Source: Nanobdellota archaeon
GTDB lineage: Archaea > Nanobdellota > Nanobdellia > Woesearchaeales > GCA-2686295
DNA: 38,952 nucleotides
Reading direction: 5' to 3'
NCBI GenBank assembly: GCA_018819065.1
Contig: JAHJQL010000083.1
Location: forward strand, 1-38,952
This document shows positions 24,433-33,325 of this stretch, piece by piece. The position numbers and the translations under genes are program-made. Position 1 is the first letter of the stretch; each line of letters opens with the position of its first letter. The notes under the pieces are model-generated. The model did no database searches and was not told the DNA's origin. It saw only the letters and a list, made by a program, of their open reading frames with translations.

Positions 24433-25605
24433 ATGATTATAAACAAATTATTAATTCCAATCATCATTCTAATCCTAACATTCCAGCTAACAAGTGCGAT
24501 GGGTTATGGTTTTTCAGAAGAATCACTATTATTAGTCGTGGTAGAGCCCGGCCTTACAAAGACCTTTGGCTACAGCATAATACCAACAAGCAAAAATGTT
24601 ATGAATTATTCTATATCAACAGAGGGAGAGTTAAAAAAATATTTGACAGTTGACCCTCCAAGCAACATACTAAACATTAAGCCTGATGAGAATCCGCCTT
24701 TAACAGCAACCCTTAGCTTTCCAAACCCTCTTCCACCAGAAATCACTCCAGGCCTTCACGAAGTATTCATCAACGTCGTTGAAGACACCGGAACAGGGGG
24801 CATGTTTAATGTTAGAAGCGGAGCGAGGATAAAGATAAAGATATTATCACTTTATGATGGAACATACCTTTCAGAGCCAAAGATATCAATTCCAAACGTT
24901 AACGAGGGAGAAGAGATAAAAGCAGATATAACAATATCAAACTACGGGCGAGAAAAGATAAAGTCGGCGTATGCAAAGACAGACTTATATGATAATGACA
25001 ATAACCTCCAAACAAGCTTAGTCACAGAATCAACCTCTATTGACTCGCAAGAAACAAAGACTATATCAGGGAAAACAGCCAACAACCTAAAAAGCGGTGA
25101 CTACAAAGCACGAACAACTATTTTTTGGGATGAAAAAACAACGACTGCCGAAACCACGTTAAAGATAGGATCCTTAAAAGTTGAGATTAACGATTTCACA
25201 AAGGAATTCAACAAAGACAGCATTGAAGAGGTTAAGATAAGCATCCAAAGCTTTTGGAACAGCCAACTAAGCAACGTGTATTCAACGTTTGAAGTTGCAG
25301 ACAAAAAAACTCAGACTCCAAGCATCACCTTAAACCCTTGGCAAACAATGACCTTAACTGGCTACTTAAACACTAACGGATTAACAATAGGAGAACACAC
25401 TGCAACAATAAAGGTTTACTACGACAATAACGAGATAGCATCAAAACAAGCAAAGATAGTCATAAAAGAAACAGCAGAAACTGAAAATAAAACCACTGAA
25501 CAAACAACAGGGAACTCGTACGCAATGATAATGGCAATTGTTGCAATAGCAATTATATTAATAGGTTTTAACATATTCTGGATTACTAAAAAGAAGAAAA
25601 GATGA
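24433..25605 (+). CDS. Membrane-anchored Ig-like surface protein
   Basis: 390 residues from ATG 24433. A longer frame upstream (from 24292) reads in another frame through the previous gene and is not used. The signal peptide is NKLLIPIIILILTFQLTSA. The mature domain starts GYGFSEESLLLVVVEPGLTKTFGYSI, then two to three Ig-like domains and a C-terminal TM helix (about 362-383) with a KKKKR stop-transfer. It is a paralogue of 22298-23461 and of the next gene, sharing the 'SxEGELKKYLTV' strand and 'PPEITPGLHEVFINV' turn. The domains resemble the COG1361-like repeats of archaeal S-layer-associated proteins. Its TGA overlaps the ATG of the next gene (ATGA). Confidence 0.75.
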   Translation: MIINKLLIPIIILILTFQLTSAMGYGFSEESLLLVVVEPGLTKTFGYSIIPTSKNVMNYSISTEGELKKYLTVDPPSNILNIKPDENPPLTATLSFPNPLPPEITPGLHEVFINVVEDTGTGGMFNVRSGARIKIKILSLYDGTYLSEPKISIPNVNEGEEIKADITISNYGREKIKSAYAKTDLYDNDNNLQTSLVTESTSIDSQETKTISGKTANNLKSGDYKARTTIFWDEKTTTAETTLKIGSLKVEINDFTKEFNKDSIEEVKISIQSFWNSQLSNVYSTFEVADKKTQTPSITLNPWQTMTLTGYLNTNGLTIGEHTATIKVYYDNNEIASKQAKIVIKETAETENKTTEQTTGNSYAMIMAIVAIAIILIGFNIFWITKKKKR

Positions 25606-26024
25606 AAAAGAAAAGCCTAATACTATTGCTAGTAATAATTCTGCTATTCACAATAGGGATAACTTCTTTTATATACTCATCGTATAAAGTCTTTGATGTA
25701 AAAACTTTGATGGTGGACGTCACAGTCAGAGAAGAGAATAAAACACTAGGATTTAACGTGGATACTGACGCCATACACTTTGGAGAACTGCCAAGAAACA
25801 CGGGTGGAGGAAGAACCATTCATATAAACAACACCTACGGCAAAGAGGCTTTCATCGTCATAAAGATGCGTGGAGAGATGAGTGAGTGGATAACGATAAC
25901 ACCAAATAACTTTGTGCTTGAACCTGATGAAAGAAGAGACATCACTTTTAAAATTGAAATCCCAAAAAACGCCAGCATTGGAAACCACACGGGATTTGTA
26001 AATATACAATTTCTTAGAAATTAA
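25602..26024 (+). CDS. Short Ig-like exported protein, paralogue of the preceding one
   Basis: 140 residues. A signal or anchor sequence (LILLLVIILLFTIGITSFIY) is followed by one Ig-like domain with the family landmarks: TIHINNTYGKEAFIVIKMRGEMSEWITI, FVLEPDERRDITFKIEIP and GNHTGFVNIQFLRN. There is no C-terminal anchor. It is translationally coupled to the upstream gene through a 4-nt overlap, so the two products are probably made together and may associate. Confidence 0.7.
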   Translation: MKKKSLILLLVIILLFTIGITSFIYSSYKVFDVKTLMVDVTVREENKTLGFNVDTDAIHFGELPRNTGGGRTIHINNTYGKEAFIVIKMRGEMSEWITITPNNFVLEPDERRDITFKIEIPKNASIGNHTGFVNIQFLRN

Positions 26025-26032
26025 ATCACAAG

Positions 26033-26048
26033 GTTTAAATATTTAAAT
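26033..26048 (+). promoter_or_regulatory. TATA box / palindrome before the thrombospondin-like gene
   Basis: GTTTAAATATTTAAAT contains the palindrome TTTAAATATTTAAA and lies about 27 nt before the ATG at 26068, predicting a leaderless transcript. It resembles the promoter at 23467-23488. Confidence 0.5.
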
Positions 26049-26067
26049 CCAGATAAAATCATTATCG

Positions 26068-28071
26068 ATGAAGAAATTTGACTATTTGAAGATATTAGTA
26101 GTAGTTTTTCTTATATCAATAATTATACAAAGCAGCTATCTAATCATTGAGACCAGCAAAATTGAAAAAACAGCTCTCGCGGGAAAAGTGATACAATCTG
26201 GAACGATAACTCTTGGAATAAATTATCCTCCTGAAATATTAAACACTACATGCCCTGATAGTGTGCGGGAAAACTATGAGACTAATTGTCAGATTAACAC
26301 ATATGATGCTGACGGAAACAACGTAACCTTTCTCATAGGACAACTAGGACAAACAACTTCCTCTTTAAAACCGTCAAAACAGCAACAACAAACAGGCCCA
26401 ATCATTCTATATCCTGATGGAACAATAACAATCAAGTCTTACATTGATCAAATAGGAAATTATGGATTACTACTTGGAAACTACTCCATACACTTCTATC
26501 CTGTAGATAACTCAGGCATGTCAAATAGCATCGGCAAAAAATTTGAATACAACCTGTCAGTATATGACGTAAATGAACCACCAGTATTATCATCAAGCAT
26601 CCCAAAACAAATTATATTAAAGAATCAAGATTTGATAATATTAGAACTAAATGACTACTTCGCAGACCCTGATTACGGCCAAAAATTGACTTATACTGTG
26701 AGTGGTTCTTCAAGCATTTTAATAAGTATTGTTGCAAGCACAAAAGTAGTTGCTTACGCAACTGTTTGCACCACAGAAACAGTGACATTTACAGCAACTG
26801 ATCCTTACGGCCTAACAGTCAAAAGTAACTCTGTAGAAGTCAAGGTTAACTGTGAAACTGGTAGTGGAGAAACAGAAGCTGCTTCAAGCTCTTCAGGATC
26901 TAGTGGCGACGGGTCAAGCAGTTCTGCTATTTGCATCTCTAATTGGAAGTGTGAGCCTTGGGAGTCGTGCACTCCAAATGGAACTCAAAAACGCAGATGT
27001 GTAGATAAAATGGCTTGTGACCCTGATAATTTTATATACTGGCTGTATAGGAACTGTACATACGTCGAACTACCTGATTGCCAGGAGGTTTGGAGATGCA
27101 GTGATTGGAGTGCGTGTAGTCCTGACAACCGACAGACAAGGAGCTGCGAAGAACTAAACAACTGTGACACTCAACTTGAAAAACCTGAGACTACCAAAGT
27201 CTGCACATACATTCCTACATGCACTGATAGTATAAAAAATCAAGGAGAAACAGGCGTAGACTGCGGTGGACCATGTCTGCCGTGTCCAACGATAGAAACT
27301 CCTAAAGCTATACAAGAAGAAAAAACAGTTATATCAAGCATCCTGCTACTGTTGGCATTCATGATATTATCGCTGCTGCTTGTGTATAAGTATTTCCACA
27401 AAGAGATAAACATGCTAGCAGTAAAAACACTCCTGACAATTATTGAGAAGAGGAACAAAAAAATATTCTTATCAGATGATAACGCTCAAGAATTAATATA
27501 CAAACTGCTAATCTTAGAAAAGAGCATAAACAACGCTAATATAAAGAAAAAGACAATGGAGCTTGCAGTGATTGCCAGGGAATACTTCTCAAGAAGCATG
27601 ATAAACTTAAAAGCCACGTTTGAAAAGGAGCAGTTAGAGAAAGAAATCGTCGAACTAAAGATAGACGAACTATTAAGCAAGATATACACCTCATTTTTTG
27701 ACAAGGTAAAACTATTTGAGACTAAGAAGCAAAAGGTTTACAAGACGGACTTGTTGATAGTTGTAGAAGAGCTTCGTGAAATAATACAATTAACCTCTAA
27801 TATTTCTTTTGAACAGCAAAGCGTCGATAAAGAAAAAGAAGTAAAAGAGCTAAAAATAGATGAGAAGGACTCAGACATCTTAATAATGAAGAAGAACATA
27901 TACAATACATACATCGCCATGCAGTTTGGAGAGATAGATATATGCAAGGAGAAATACACTAACATCATAAAGCTTTACGAAACGTTCTCAGAGGACAAGA
28001 AGGGATTGTTCTACGACGACATAGCAAGGCTTTTTAACGAGATAAAGTATTTCGTCAGCATAAACGAATAA
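26068..28071 (+). CDS. Two-sided membrane protein: thrombospondin-like ectodomain and helical cytoplasmic tail
   Basis: 667 residues. An N-terminal TM anchor (10-27) is followed by ALAGKVIQSGTITLGI and cadherin/dystroglycan-type domains (about 50-265, with FADPDYGQKLTYTV). After a Ser/Gly linker come two thrombospondin-1-like motifs (WKCEPWESCTPNGTQKRRC at about 293 and WRCSDWSACSPDNRQTRSC at about 343) and a CTDSIKNQGETGVDCGGPC motif at about 385. A second TM helix (about 422-442) leads to ~225 helical cytoplasmic residues. This tail resembles the soluble protein encoded at 32471-33205: FEKEQLEKEI versus FTKDELFEEL, and a C-terminal 'IY...F...K..Y......Y..L...eK..yY..l..l.N' repeat. It could connect the external matrix to a cytoplasmic complex. 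That role is inference. Confidence 0.78.
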   Translation: MKKFDYLKILVVVFLISIIIQSSYLIIETSKIEKTALAGKVIQSGTITLGINYPPEILNTTCPDSVRENYETNCQINTYDADGNNVTFLIGQLGQTTSSLKPSKQQQQTGPIILYPDGTITIKSYIDQIGNYGLLLGNYSIHFYPVDNSGMSNSIGKKFEYNLSVYDVNEPPVLSSSIPKQIILKNQDLIILELNDYFADPDYGQKLTYTVSGSSSILISIVASTKVVAYATVCTTETVTFTATDPYGLTVKSNSVEVKVNCETGSGETEAASSSSGSSGDGSSSSAICISNWKCEPWESCTPNGTQKRRCVDKMACDPDNFIYWLYRNCTYVELPDCQEVWRCSDWSACSPDNRQTRSCEELNNCDTQLEKPETTKVCTYIPTCTDSIKNQGETGVDCGGPCLPCPTIETPKAIQEEKTVISSILLLLAFMILSLLLVYKYFHKEINMLAVKTLLTIIEKRNKKIFLSDDNAQELIYKLLILEKSINNANIKKKTMELAVIAREYFSRSMINLKATFEKEQLEKEIVELKIDELLSKIYTSFFDKVKLFETKKQKVYKTDLLIVVEELREIIQLTSNISFEQQSVDKEKEVKELKIDEKDSDILIMKKNIYNTYIAMQFGEIDICKEKYTNIIKLYETFSEDKKGLFYDDIARLFNEIKYFVSINE

Positions 28072-28102
28072 TTCTAATGGACAACTTGCATTAATCAAAA
28101 GA

Positions 28103-28220
28103 TTTATATACTAAAATAATAAGGTATATTAATAACCTAAGTCAAGAAAATAACAAAAATAAAATTAATACAAAAAGTAATAAAAGTAAGTTAAATAAAA
28201 TAACTAAACAAACTTAAATA
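28103..28220 (+). promoter_or_regulatory. Two candidate TATA boxes before the ribbon-helix-helix pair
   Basis: The 168-bp gap 28072-28239 holds TTTATATA (28103-28110), which would give a ~105-nt A-rich leader. It also holds CTTAAATA (28213-28220), about 24-27 nt before the ATG at 28240 and so compatible with leaderless transcription. AGGTATATTAATAACCT at 28122-28138 is an imperfect dyad between them. No gene is visible in the gap. Confidence 0.45.
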
Positions 28221-28239
28221 ATTTACAAAAAAAGACGAC

Positions 28240-28368
28240 ATGACAAACATAAATATCAAAGTACCAGAAGACATTCATAAAAAAATAAAGCTAAAAGCAG
28301 TTCTACAAGACTTAACAATAAAAGAATACATAACAAAAATCCTAGACAAAAAATTCACCAAAAAATGA
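28240..28368 (+). CDS. Ribbon-helix-helix mini-protein 1
   Basis: 42 residues, with the compact CopG/Arc-type pattern: beta strand (MTNINIKVPE), helix A (DIHKKIKLKAVLQ), turn, helix B (TIKEYITKILDKKF). Such proteins dimerise and insert the paired N-terminal strands into the DNA major groove. It overlaps the next gene by 4 nt (ATGA) and is about half identical to it, implying tandem duplication. The ATG lies about 27 nt after a TATA box, consistent with leaderless expression. Likely a regulator of this operon (inference). Confidence 0.72.
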   Translation: MTNINIKVPEDIHKKIKLKAVLQDLTIKEYITKILDKKFTKK

Positions 28369-28490
28369 CCCACATAAACATAGAAATACCAGACGAGTTA
28401 CACAAAAAGATAAAGATAGAATCAATAAAGAAAAACAGCACTATAAAAGAATTAATAGTAAAAACCCTGGAAGAGGAGACAAAAGAATGA
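28365..28490 (+). CDS. Ribbon-helix-helix mini-protein 2
   Basis: 41 residues: MTHINIEIPDELHKKIKIES, a short turn, then TIKELIVKTLEEE. It has the same strand-helix-helix pattern as the preceding protein, from which it appears duplicated. Both its ends are coupled by ATGA overlaps, to the first RHH gene and to the 1315-residue surface-protein gene at 28487. GAGGAG at about 28472-28477 within its last codons serves the downstream start. It may form a heterodimer with protein 1. Confidence 0.72.
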   Translation: MTHINIEIPDELHKKIKIESIKKNSTIKELIVKTLEEETKE

Positions 28491-31400
28491 TAGTAAAGCC
28501 AGTTTTGCTAGCAATAACCTTCCTCATACTAATATCAATAGTCAACCCTGTTGACTTCATACCCTCAAACGCGGGCCCGTGGCTTGGAGATTATTATAAA
28601 AACAGCTTAACAATTATAAGAACATCAGAGAACATATACTGTCGATGGAACGCCACAATAGACACAACAGCTGCAGACATATACTGGTATAAGAACGGAG
28701 CACATTTTGGAAACATAACAAACTACAGCCCACTCCCATCAGAGCTGACGTGGCCAGTCATAGATAAAAGCGAGTTGACTGAAGAACAGACGTGGAACTG
28801 CACAGTAACGCTGAAAAACGGAACTGACAATATAAGTGGCTCAGACACAATATACGTTGACTACGACCCGTTAGTATATATATCACCAAGTGGAGGATAC
28901 ACTAAAATAAACAAAGTATACAACATATCAGAGGATCAAACCTACAGTATAATATGGAACACGACATCAACAGACTTCATAGGCGACTCATTCTTTGAAA
29001 ATGCTGTGATGTGTACTACTTCATCAATAGGATATGGCATAGGAACATGCACACCAACAAACAGCGACCTTGGAAGTGATAAGAACATCTCAACTATAAA
29101 AGTAGTTGCATTTCAATATGATCATCCAAGAGGAACCCAGAAGAACTACATAAACTTCACAATAATACCTGTAAACGATGCACCAGACTTCAGCGTTGCA
29201 AACATCAGCATAAACCAAACAACACCCTTAAACGTTCAAATAAACATAACAGACGAAGAAGGAAACCCTGTAAATCCAAACAACATAACAATATGGTCAT
29301 CACCAAACATAAATGGTTTCTGCAGTTACCCACACACAACAAATAAAATATTGATAAACTGCACAGCAGGGCCACTAAACATTGGAAACTTCACAGTAAA
29401 CATCACAGCAACAGACACTCCTCCAGTAAATGAGTTTAATCTAATAGCACAAAACACGACAAAGAGCTTCAACTTGGAAATAATCAGAGTCAACCACATA
29501 CCAAACATAACATATGTCAGCAATGACAGCTCCGCCCAAAACCAAAACTACACAATAATAATGAACGCAACAGACAACTATGACAACAACACATTAAATT
29601 TCACAATAACCTCAAGCTGCAACTTGACAAACCCATGGACCAACGTAACGACGACAACAAATGTTACTGGAAGCGGCAACAATGTAACATCTTATGGTTA
29701 TGGAATATGGAACGGCACACTAACAAATAGTCACGTAGCATGCAGAAACATAACCGTTACAATAACGGATGAATACGGTGCTTCAAATTCAACAACGAAA
29801 TATTTAAACATTACAAACATAAACGACCCGCCAATAATAGAGGATTACAGCGCAAACACCGGAGACATCTTAAACAATCACTACATAAGCAGCCTCACAG
29901 CATATACATTAACACCATTCAGATACCAGATAAACGTAACAGACCTAGACTTGTTAGTGACAAACCCTCTTGGAATAGATTCCTTTAACGAATCACTCAG
30001 ATTAACCACCAACAACTCCTGGATAAACCAGTACTTAAACACGACAACAGGACTAATCAATATAAGCTCGGTTAACGAAAGCGTAGGAAACTATACAATA
30101 CTAGTAAATGTCACAGACTTTAACAATGAAAGCAACACTACAATAATGAATATAGAGATAAAGCCAAACGCGCCACCAGAATTCAACCAGACACTCAACT
30201 TCACGTGCTACGAGTACGACCTATTCAACTATGCTGCGCCATGCAATCACAACCTAAGCCAATACGCTAGTGATCCAAACGAAAACGTAGGCGATAGAGT
30301 TGCGAATTTTTCAGAGAACTCAGCAACCTTCAACATAACAAATGAGGGATTATTATTATTCAATGCAACACAAAGCTTGGTTGGAATGCACACATTCAAC
30401 GTGACAATAACAGATCTTCGAGGCGTATCAACCACTGCGCCAATGTATTTATACATAAGAAATACTAATAACAGACCAAACATAACAAGCATAGAAGTAA
30501 GAATTCCATCAAAAGCACTTTATTATAACAAGACAGATTTTAACAAGATACCAATAACAGCAACAGACCTTGACGAAAGCCTAGATGTTTATAATGATAC
30601 GACAAACCTAAGATACAACTATGAAAACCTCACATTCAACTGGACCAACAACAATTTATCCCAAAACATAACAGGCTATATAAGCATCAACCAGACTACA
30701 AGAGAACTAATCATAAACACTACAAAGCAATCCAACGGACAACTAATACAAATCGGAAGCTACAGTATAAACGTGACAGCAAAAGATAACTATTATAATT
30801 TTACAGGTATAACAACAATAGACACAAGCACATACACTTACAACTTCACCATATACAACACCACGACACCACCAGTAATAACAGACATATACCCTTATGG
30901 AGATCAAAACAAGAAAACAGTTTTTGCATGGAAAAGCATACTCACTTCAGAATACATAACATACATGAATGTAACAGAGAACCAGACAATACTATTTGAC
31001 CACTTATCAACAGATGCTGACAACAGCACATTGACATATAAGTGGTACTATGACGGTGTGCAAGTAACAAGTGGCTCAACGATAAATTATAATTCAACAA
31101 CAACAATCTCAAATAATAATAAAACAATAAGTTTCTACTTTGGATTCTTCGAAGGAAACCCCTTATCAACAAAGCTCCACAATTTAACACTAATCGTAAT
31201 TGACGGCCATGACCAATCAGAAACAGACCAGTTCACATGGGAGATAAACGTCTCAGACCAAAACAGGCCGCCAGTGTGGAACCAAGACCTGCAAAATATC
31301 TCTTTGAGTGGAGCAAGGACTTACAGAGACCAAGACTTGTTTGCATGCGGATACTCAAAAGGATTCTACGACCCAGACTTTGACTATGATGGAGATGGAA

Positions 31401-32434
31401 TTATTGAATGCAATGAAGGAAGCTTCTTGTTAACATACACATTCTTCAACAACACAGGCTCATCAAACAACCAGTTTTCAATATGCGATGGATACGCAAA
31501 TATAGATGTATCCGCGCCTTACTACAACGTAACAGAAAACAATGTTTCACATGTTTACGGACATGGAATAAATGCAGAGCCTGTCCAAAACGGCACTTGC
31601 AGTGTGATTTTCAACGTAACAGATGGTCAGCACAACGCATACAGCAACAAAACAAATTTTATAATAACAGTTCCTGATGAAACGACCATCTCAACAACTG
31701 AAGTAACCCAAAGAAGCGGCACAAGAACAATCACAGAGACCAAGACAGTGAGTGTTCCAGTACCTGAAGAGATTGAAAAACCAGTGTATATAGAGCTCCT
31801 ACTTCCCGACATGGTTACAGTTTATGAAAATAATAGAATAGAAATACCATTGACACTCATAAACAACTGGAACAACACACTTTATGGAATAAACCTGAGC
31901 TATGAGTTAAATAATAGTGAAAACTTCAACATTAGTTTCCTAAGAAAAGAATTCTACAAAATAGATCCTGGAGAAATCATAAAAACAGCGATGACAGTTG
32001 AAGGCTACAGAGTTGGGGGGATATATGAGATAACCATAATTGCAAACGTGACAGAGCCCCCATACACAGACAGGGCAAAGATATACTTAAACTCAATTGA
32101 GCAGTCAAGCACGGGTGCAAAACTAAGGACTCTTGTAAGGTTTGCACGAGACCTCTTAAAAGCAAACAAGGAATGCCAAGAGCTTGAAGAAGTGCTAAAC
32201 AAAGCAGAACAAAGAGTTCTTGAGAATGATTATGAAGAGGCATTAGAGTTATTAGACTCTATAATCAACGGCTGCAAATACTTAATAAGCCAAGAACAAA
32301 AGAAGGAAGCGCCAAAAAGAATAAGGGATATACACTTAGAATTAAAGCAGGAATACGTAACATATCTGGCGCTTGGAACAGCAATAATGTTCTTCTCAGT
32401 TGGGACAGTTATGCTTTTTAGAAAGAAGAAATAA
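28487..32434 (+). CDS. Large Ig/cadherin-like surface protein with C-terminal anchor (1315 aa)
   Basis: Signal peptide (about 1-29), then about 1100 residues of consecutive beta-sandwich domains. Typical joints are 'NxPPxI', 'VNxxPxI' and 'NRPxI' followed by 'D.D...L.Y' strands (for example NHIPNITYVSNDSS, NDPPIIEDYSA, NRPNITSIEV, NRPPVWNQDL). These are hallmarks of cadherin/dystroglycan-like repeats. Sequons are very abundant. A domain at about 1105-1205 begins KPVYIELLLPDMVTVYENN. A helical, charged juxtamembrane region (about 1210-1285) precedes a TM helix (about 1288-1309) and an RKKK tail. It is co-expressed with two ribbon-helix-helix genes. A role in the outer envelope or in cell-cell contact is inferred. 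Confidence 0.82.
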   Translation: MIVKPVLLAITFLILISIVNPVDFIPSNAGPWLGDYYKNSLTIIRTSENIYCRWNATIDTTAADIYWYKNGAHFGNITNYSPLPSELTWPVIDKSELTEEQTWNCTVTLKNGTDNISGSDTIYVDYDPLVYISPSGGYTKINKVYNISEDQTYSIIWNTTSTDFIGDSFFENAVMCTTSSIGYGIGTCTPTNSDLGSDKNISTIKVVAFQYDHPRGTQKNYINFTIIPVNDAPDFSVANISINQTTPLNVQINITDEEGNPVNPNNITIWSSPNINGFCSYPHTTNKILINCTAGPLNIGNFTVNITATDTPPVNEFNLIAQNTTKSFNLEIIRVNHIPNITYVSNDSSAQNQNYTIIMNATDNYDNNTLNFTITSSCNLTNPWTNVTTTTNVTGSGNNVTSYGYGIWNGTLTNSHVACRNITVTITDEYGASNSTTKYLNITNINDPPIIEDYSANTGDILNNHYISSLTAYTLTPFRYQINVTDLDLLVTNPLGIDSFNESLRLTTNNSWINQYLNTTTGLINISSVNESVGNYTILVNVTDFNNESNTTIMNIEIKPNAPPEFNQTLNFTCYEYDLFNYAAPCNHNLSQYASDPNENVGDRVANFSENSATFNITNEGLLLFNATQSLVGMHTFNVTITDLRGVSTTAPMYLYIRNTNNRPNITSIEVRIPSKALYYNKTDFNKIPITATDLDESLDVYNDTTNLRYNYENLTFNWTNNNLSQNITGYISINQTTRELIINTTKQSNGQLIQIGSYSINVTAKDNYYNFTGITTIDTSTYTYNFTIYNTTTPPVITDIYPYGDQNKKTVFAWKSILTSEYITYMNVTENQTILFDHLSTDADNSTLTYKWYYDGVQVTSGSTINYNSTTTISNNNKTISFYFGFFEGNPLSTKLHNLTLIVIDGHDQSETDQFTWEINVSDQNRPPVWNQDLQNISLSGARTYRDQDLFACGYSKGFYDPDFDYDGDGIIECNEGSFLLTYTFFNNTGSSNNQFSICDGYANIDVSAPYYNVTENNVSHVYGHGINAEPVQNGTCSVIFNVTDGQHNAYSNKTNFIITVPDETTISTTEVTQRSGTRTITETKTVSVPVPEEIEKPVYIELLLPDMVTVYENNRIEIPLTLINNWNNTLYGINLSYELNNSENFNISFLRKEFYKIDPGEIIKTAMTVEGYRVGGIYEITIIANVTEPPYTDRAKIYLNSIEQSSTGAKLRTLVRFARDLLKANKECQELEEVLNKAEQRVLENDYEEALELLDSIINGCKYLISQEQKKEAPKRIRDIHLELKQEYVTYLALGTAIMFFSVGTVMLFRKKK

Positions 32435-32470
32435 CTGTGAAGACAAGTAAAGAAAAAATATTTTTAGAAT

Positions 32471-33205
32471 CTAATCATTAGTAATAGTTGCTGTCAAAGA
32501 GTTATAGACAGAAGAAAGATTTTCATAATACTTGGCTTTCTCGTCTGGTGATAAAAGCTGATATTTGTCCATAGCTTGCTTATAAAGGATTTTTGCGCTG
32601 TCAAAATCACCATTGTTAATGCTAGAATAAATCTTCTCCAGTAAAGTGTTAATATCTATGTGAGACTCATATACAGGATCTAAAACAGATAAGTTAGTCG
32701 GCTTTGACTCCTGCTTCTTTGTATCCTTTAAAACCGATTTTTCCTTTCGCCCCTGACTTTTCAAAATAGATTTTAAGTAGTTAGTCAGCTTACCCCTAAT
32801 ACTCTTGAAAAAGAATGTTCCAGTCATTGACTTCTCAACAAAGTTAGGGACTATTAAATAGTCAAGATAGTTTTTAAACTCCTCAATCAAAATCTTTAGT
32901 TCCTTATCAGAATACTTGACGTTTGAATACTCAAACATGAACACCAAGTCGATGAATTTGAAGAAATCAGCTCTTATAGTGTAAGGAAGATAAACATTTT
33001 TGAGCTCTTCAAACAACTCATCCTTTGTAAATTCATAATTAATATTTAGATAACCTTTTAGGAAGTTCTTCACCAAGTTATACACTTCCTGCTCTGTAAC
33101 CCAAGACTTTGAAAGAAGATAATTAATATCCCTAAGAGTGCTCTTTCTTAAGACTAATTTAGACTCATTCTCACCACTTTTTCCCTCTTCCATTAAAGGA
33201 TTCAT
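32471..33205 (-). CDS. Soluble paralogue of the 667-aa protein's cytoplasmic tail
   Basis: 244 residues, no signal or TM segment, rich in charged helices. The central part (about 40-115) aligns by eye with the tail of the protein at 26068-28071. The last ~60 residues (LLEKIYSSINNGDFDSAKILYKQ...) form a TPR-like helical hairpin matching that protein's C-terminus. The gene lies between the 1315-residue surface gene (convergent) and the MoxR operon (divergent). A TATA-like box at about 33215-33227 would place transcription start near 33195, so Met5 (ATG 33193) may be the true start. An adaptor or scaffold inside the cell is plausible; function is unknown. Confidence 0.65.
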   Translation of the reverse strand: MNPLMEEGKSGENESKLVLRKSTLRDINYLLSKSWVTEQEVYNLVKNFLKGYLNINYEFTKDELFEELKNVYLPYTIRADFFKFIDLVFMFEYSNVKYSDKELKILIEEFKNYLDYLIVPNFVEKSMTGTFFFKSIRGKLTNYLKSILKSQGRKEKSVLKDTKKQESKPTNLSVLDPVYESHIDINTLLEKIYSSINNGDFDSAKILYKQAMDKYQLLSPDEKAKYYENLSSVYNSLTATITND

Positions 33206-33214
33206 AGAAATAAC

Positions 33215-33304
33215 AAATATTTAAAACATTCGTTTTTTAACACCTAAAAAAAAACAAAAGAATAACAGTTACCATTATCCAGTGTATTGAAAAAGTTTTT
33301 ATAG
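33215..33304. promoter_or_regulatory. Divergent promoters between the tail-paralogue and MoxR genes
   Basis: On the minus strand GTTTTAAATATTT (33227-33215) faces left. On the plus strand GTTTTTATAG (33295-33304) lies about 26 nt before the MoxR ATG at 33326, predicting a leaderless message. Confidence 0.45.
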
Positions 33305-33325
33305 GACGGGAATAATTAAAGGAAT

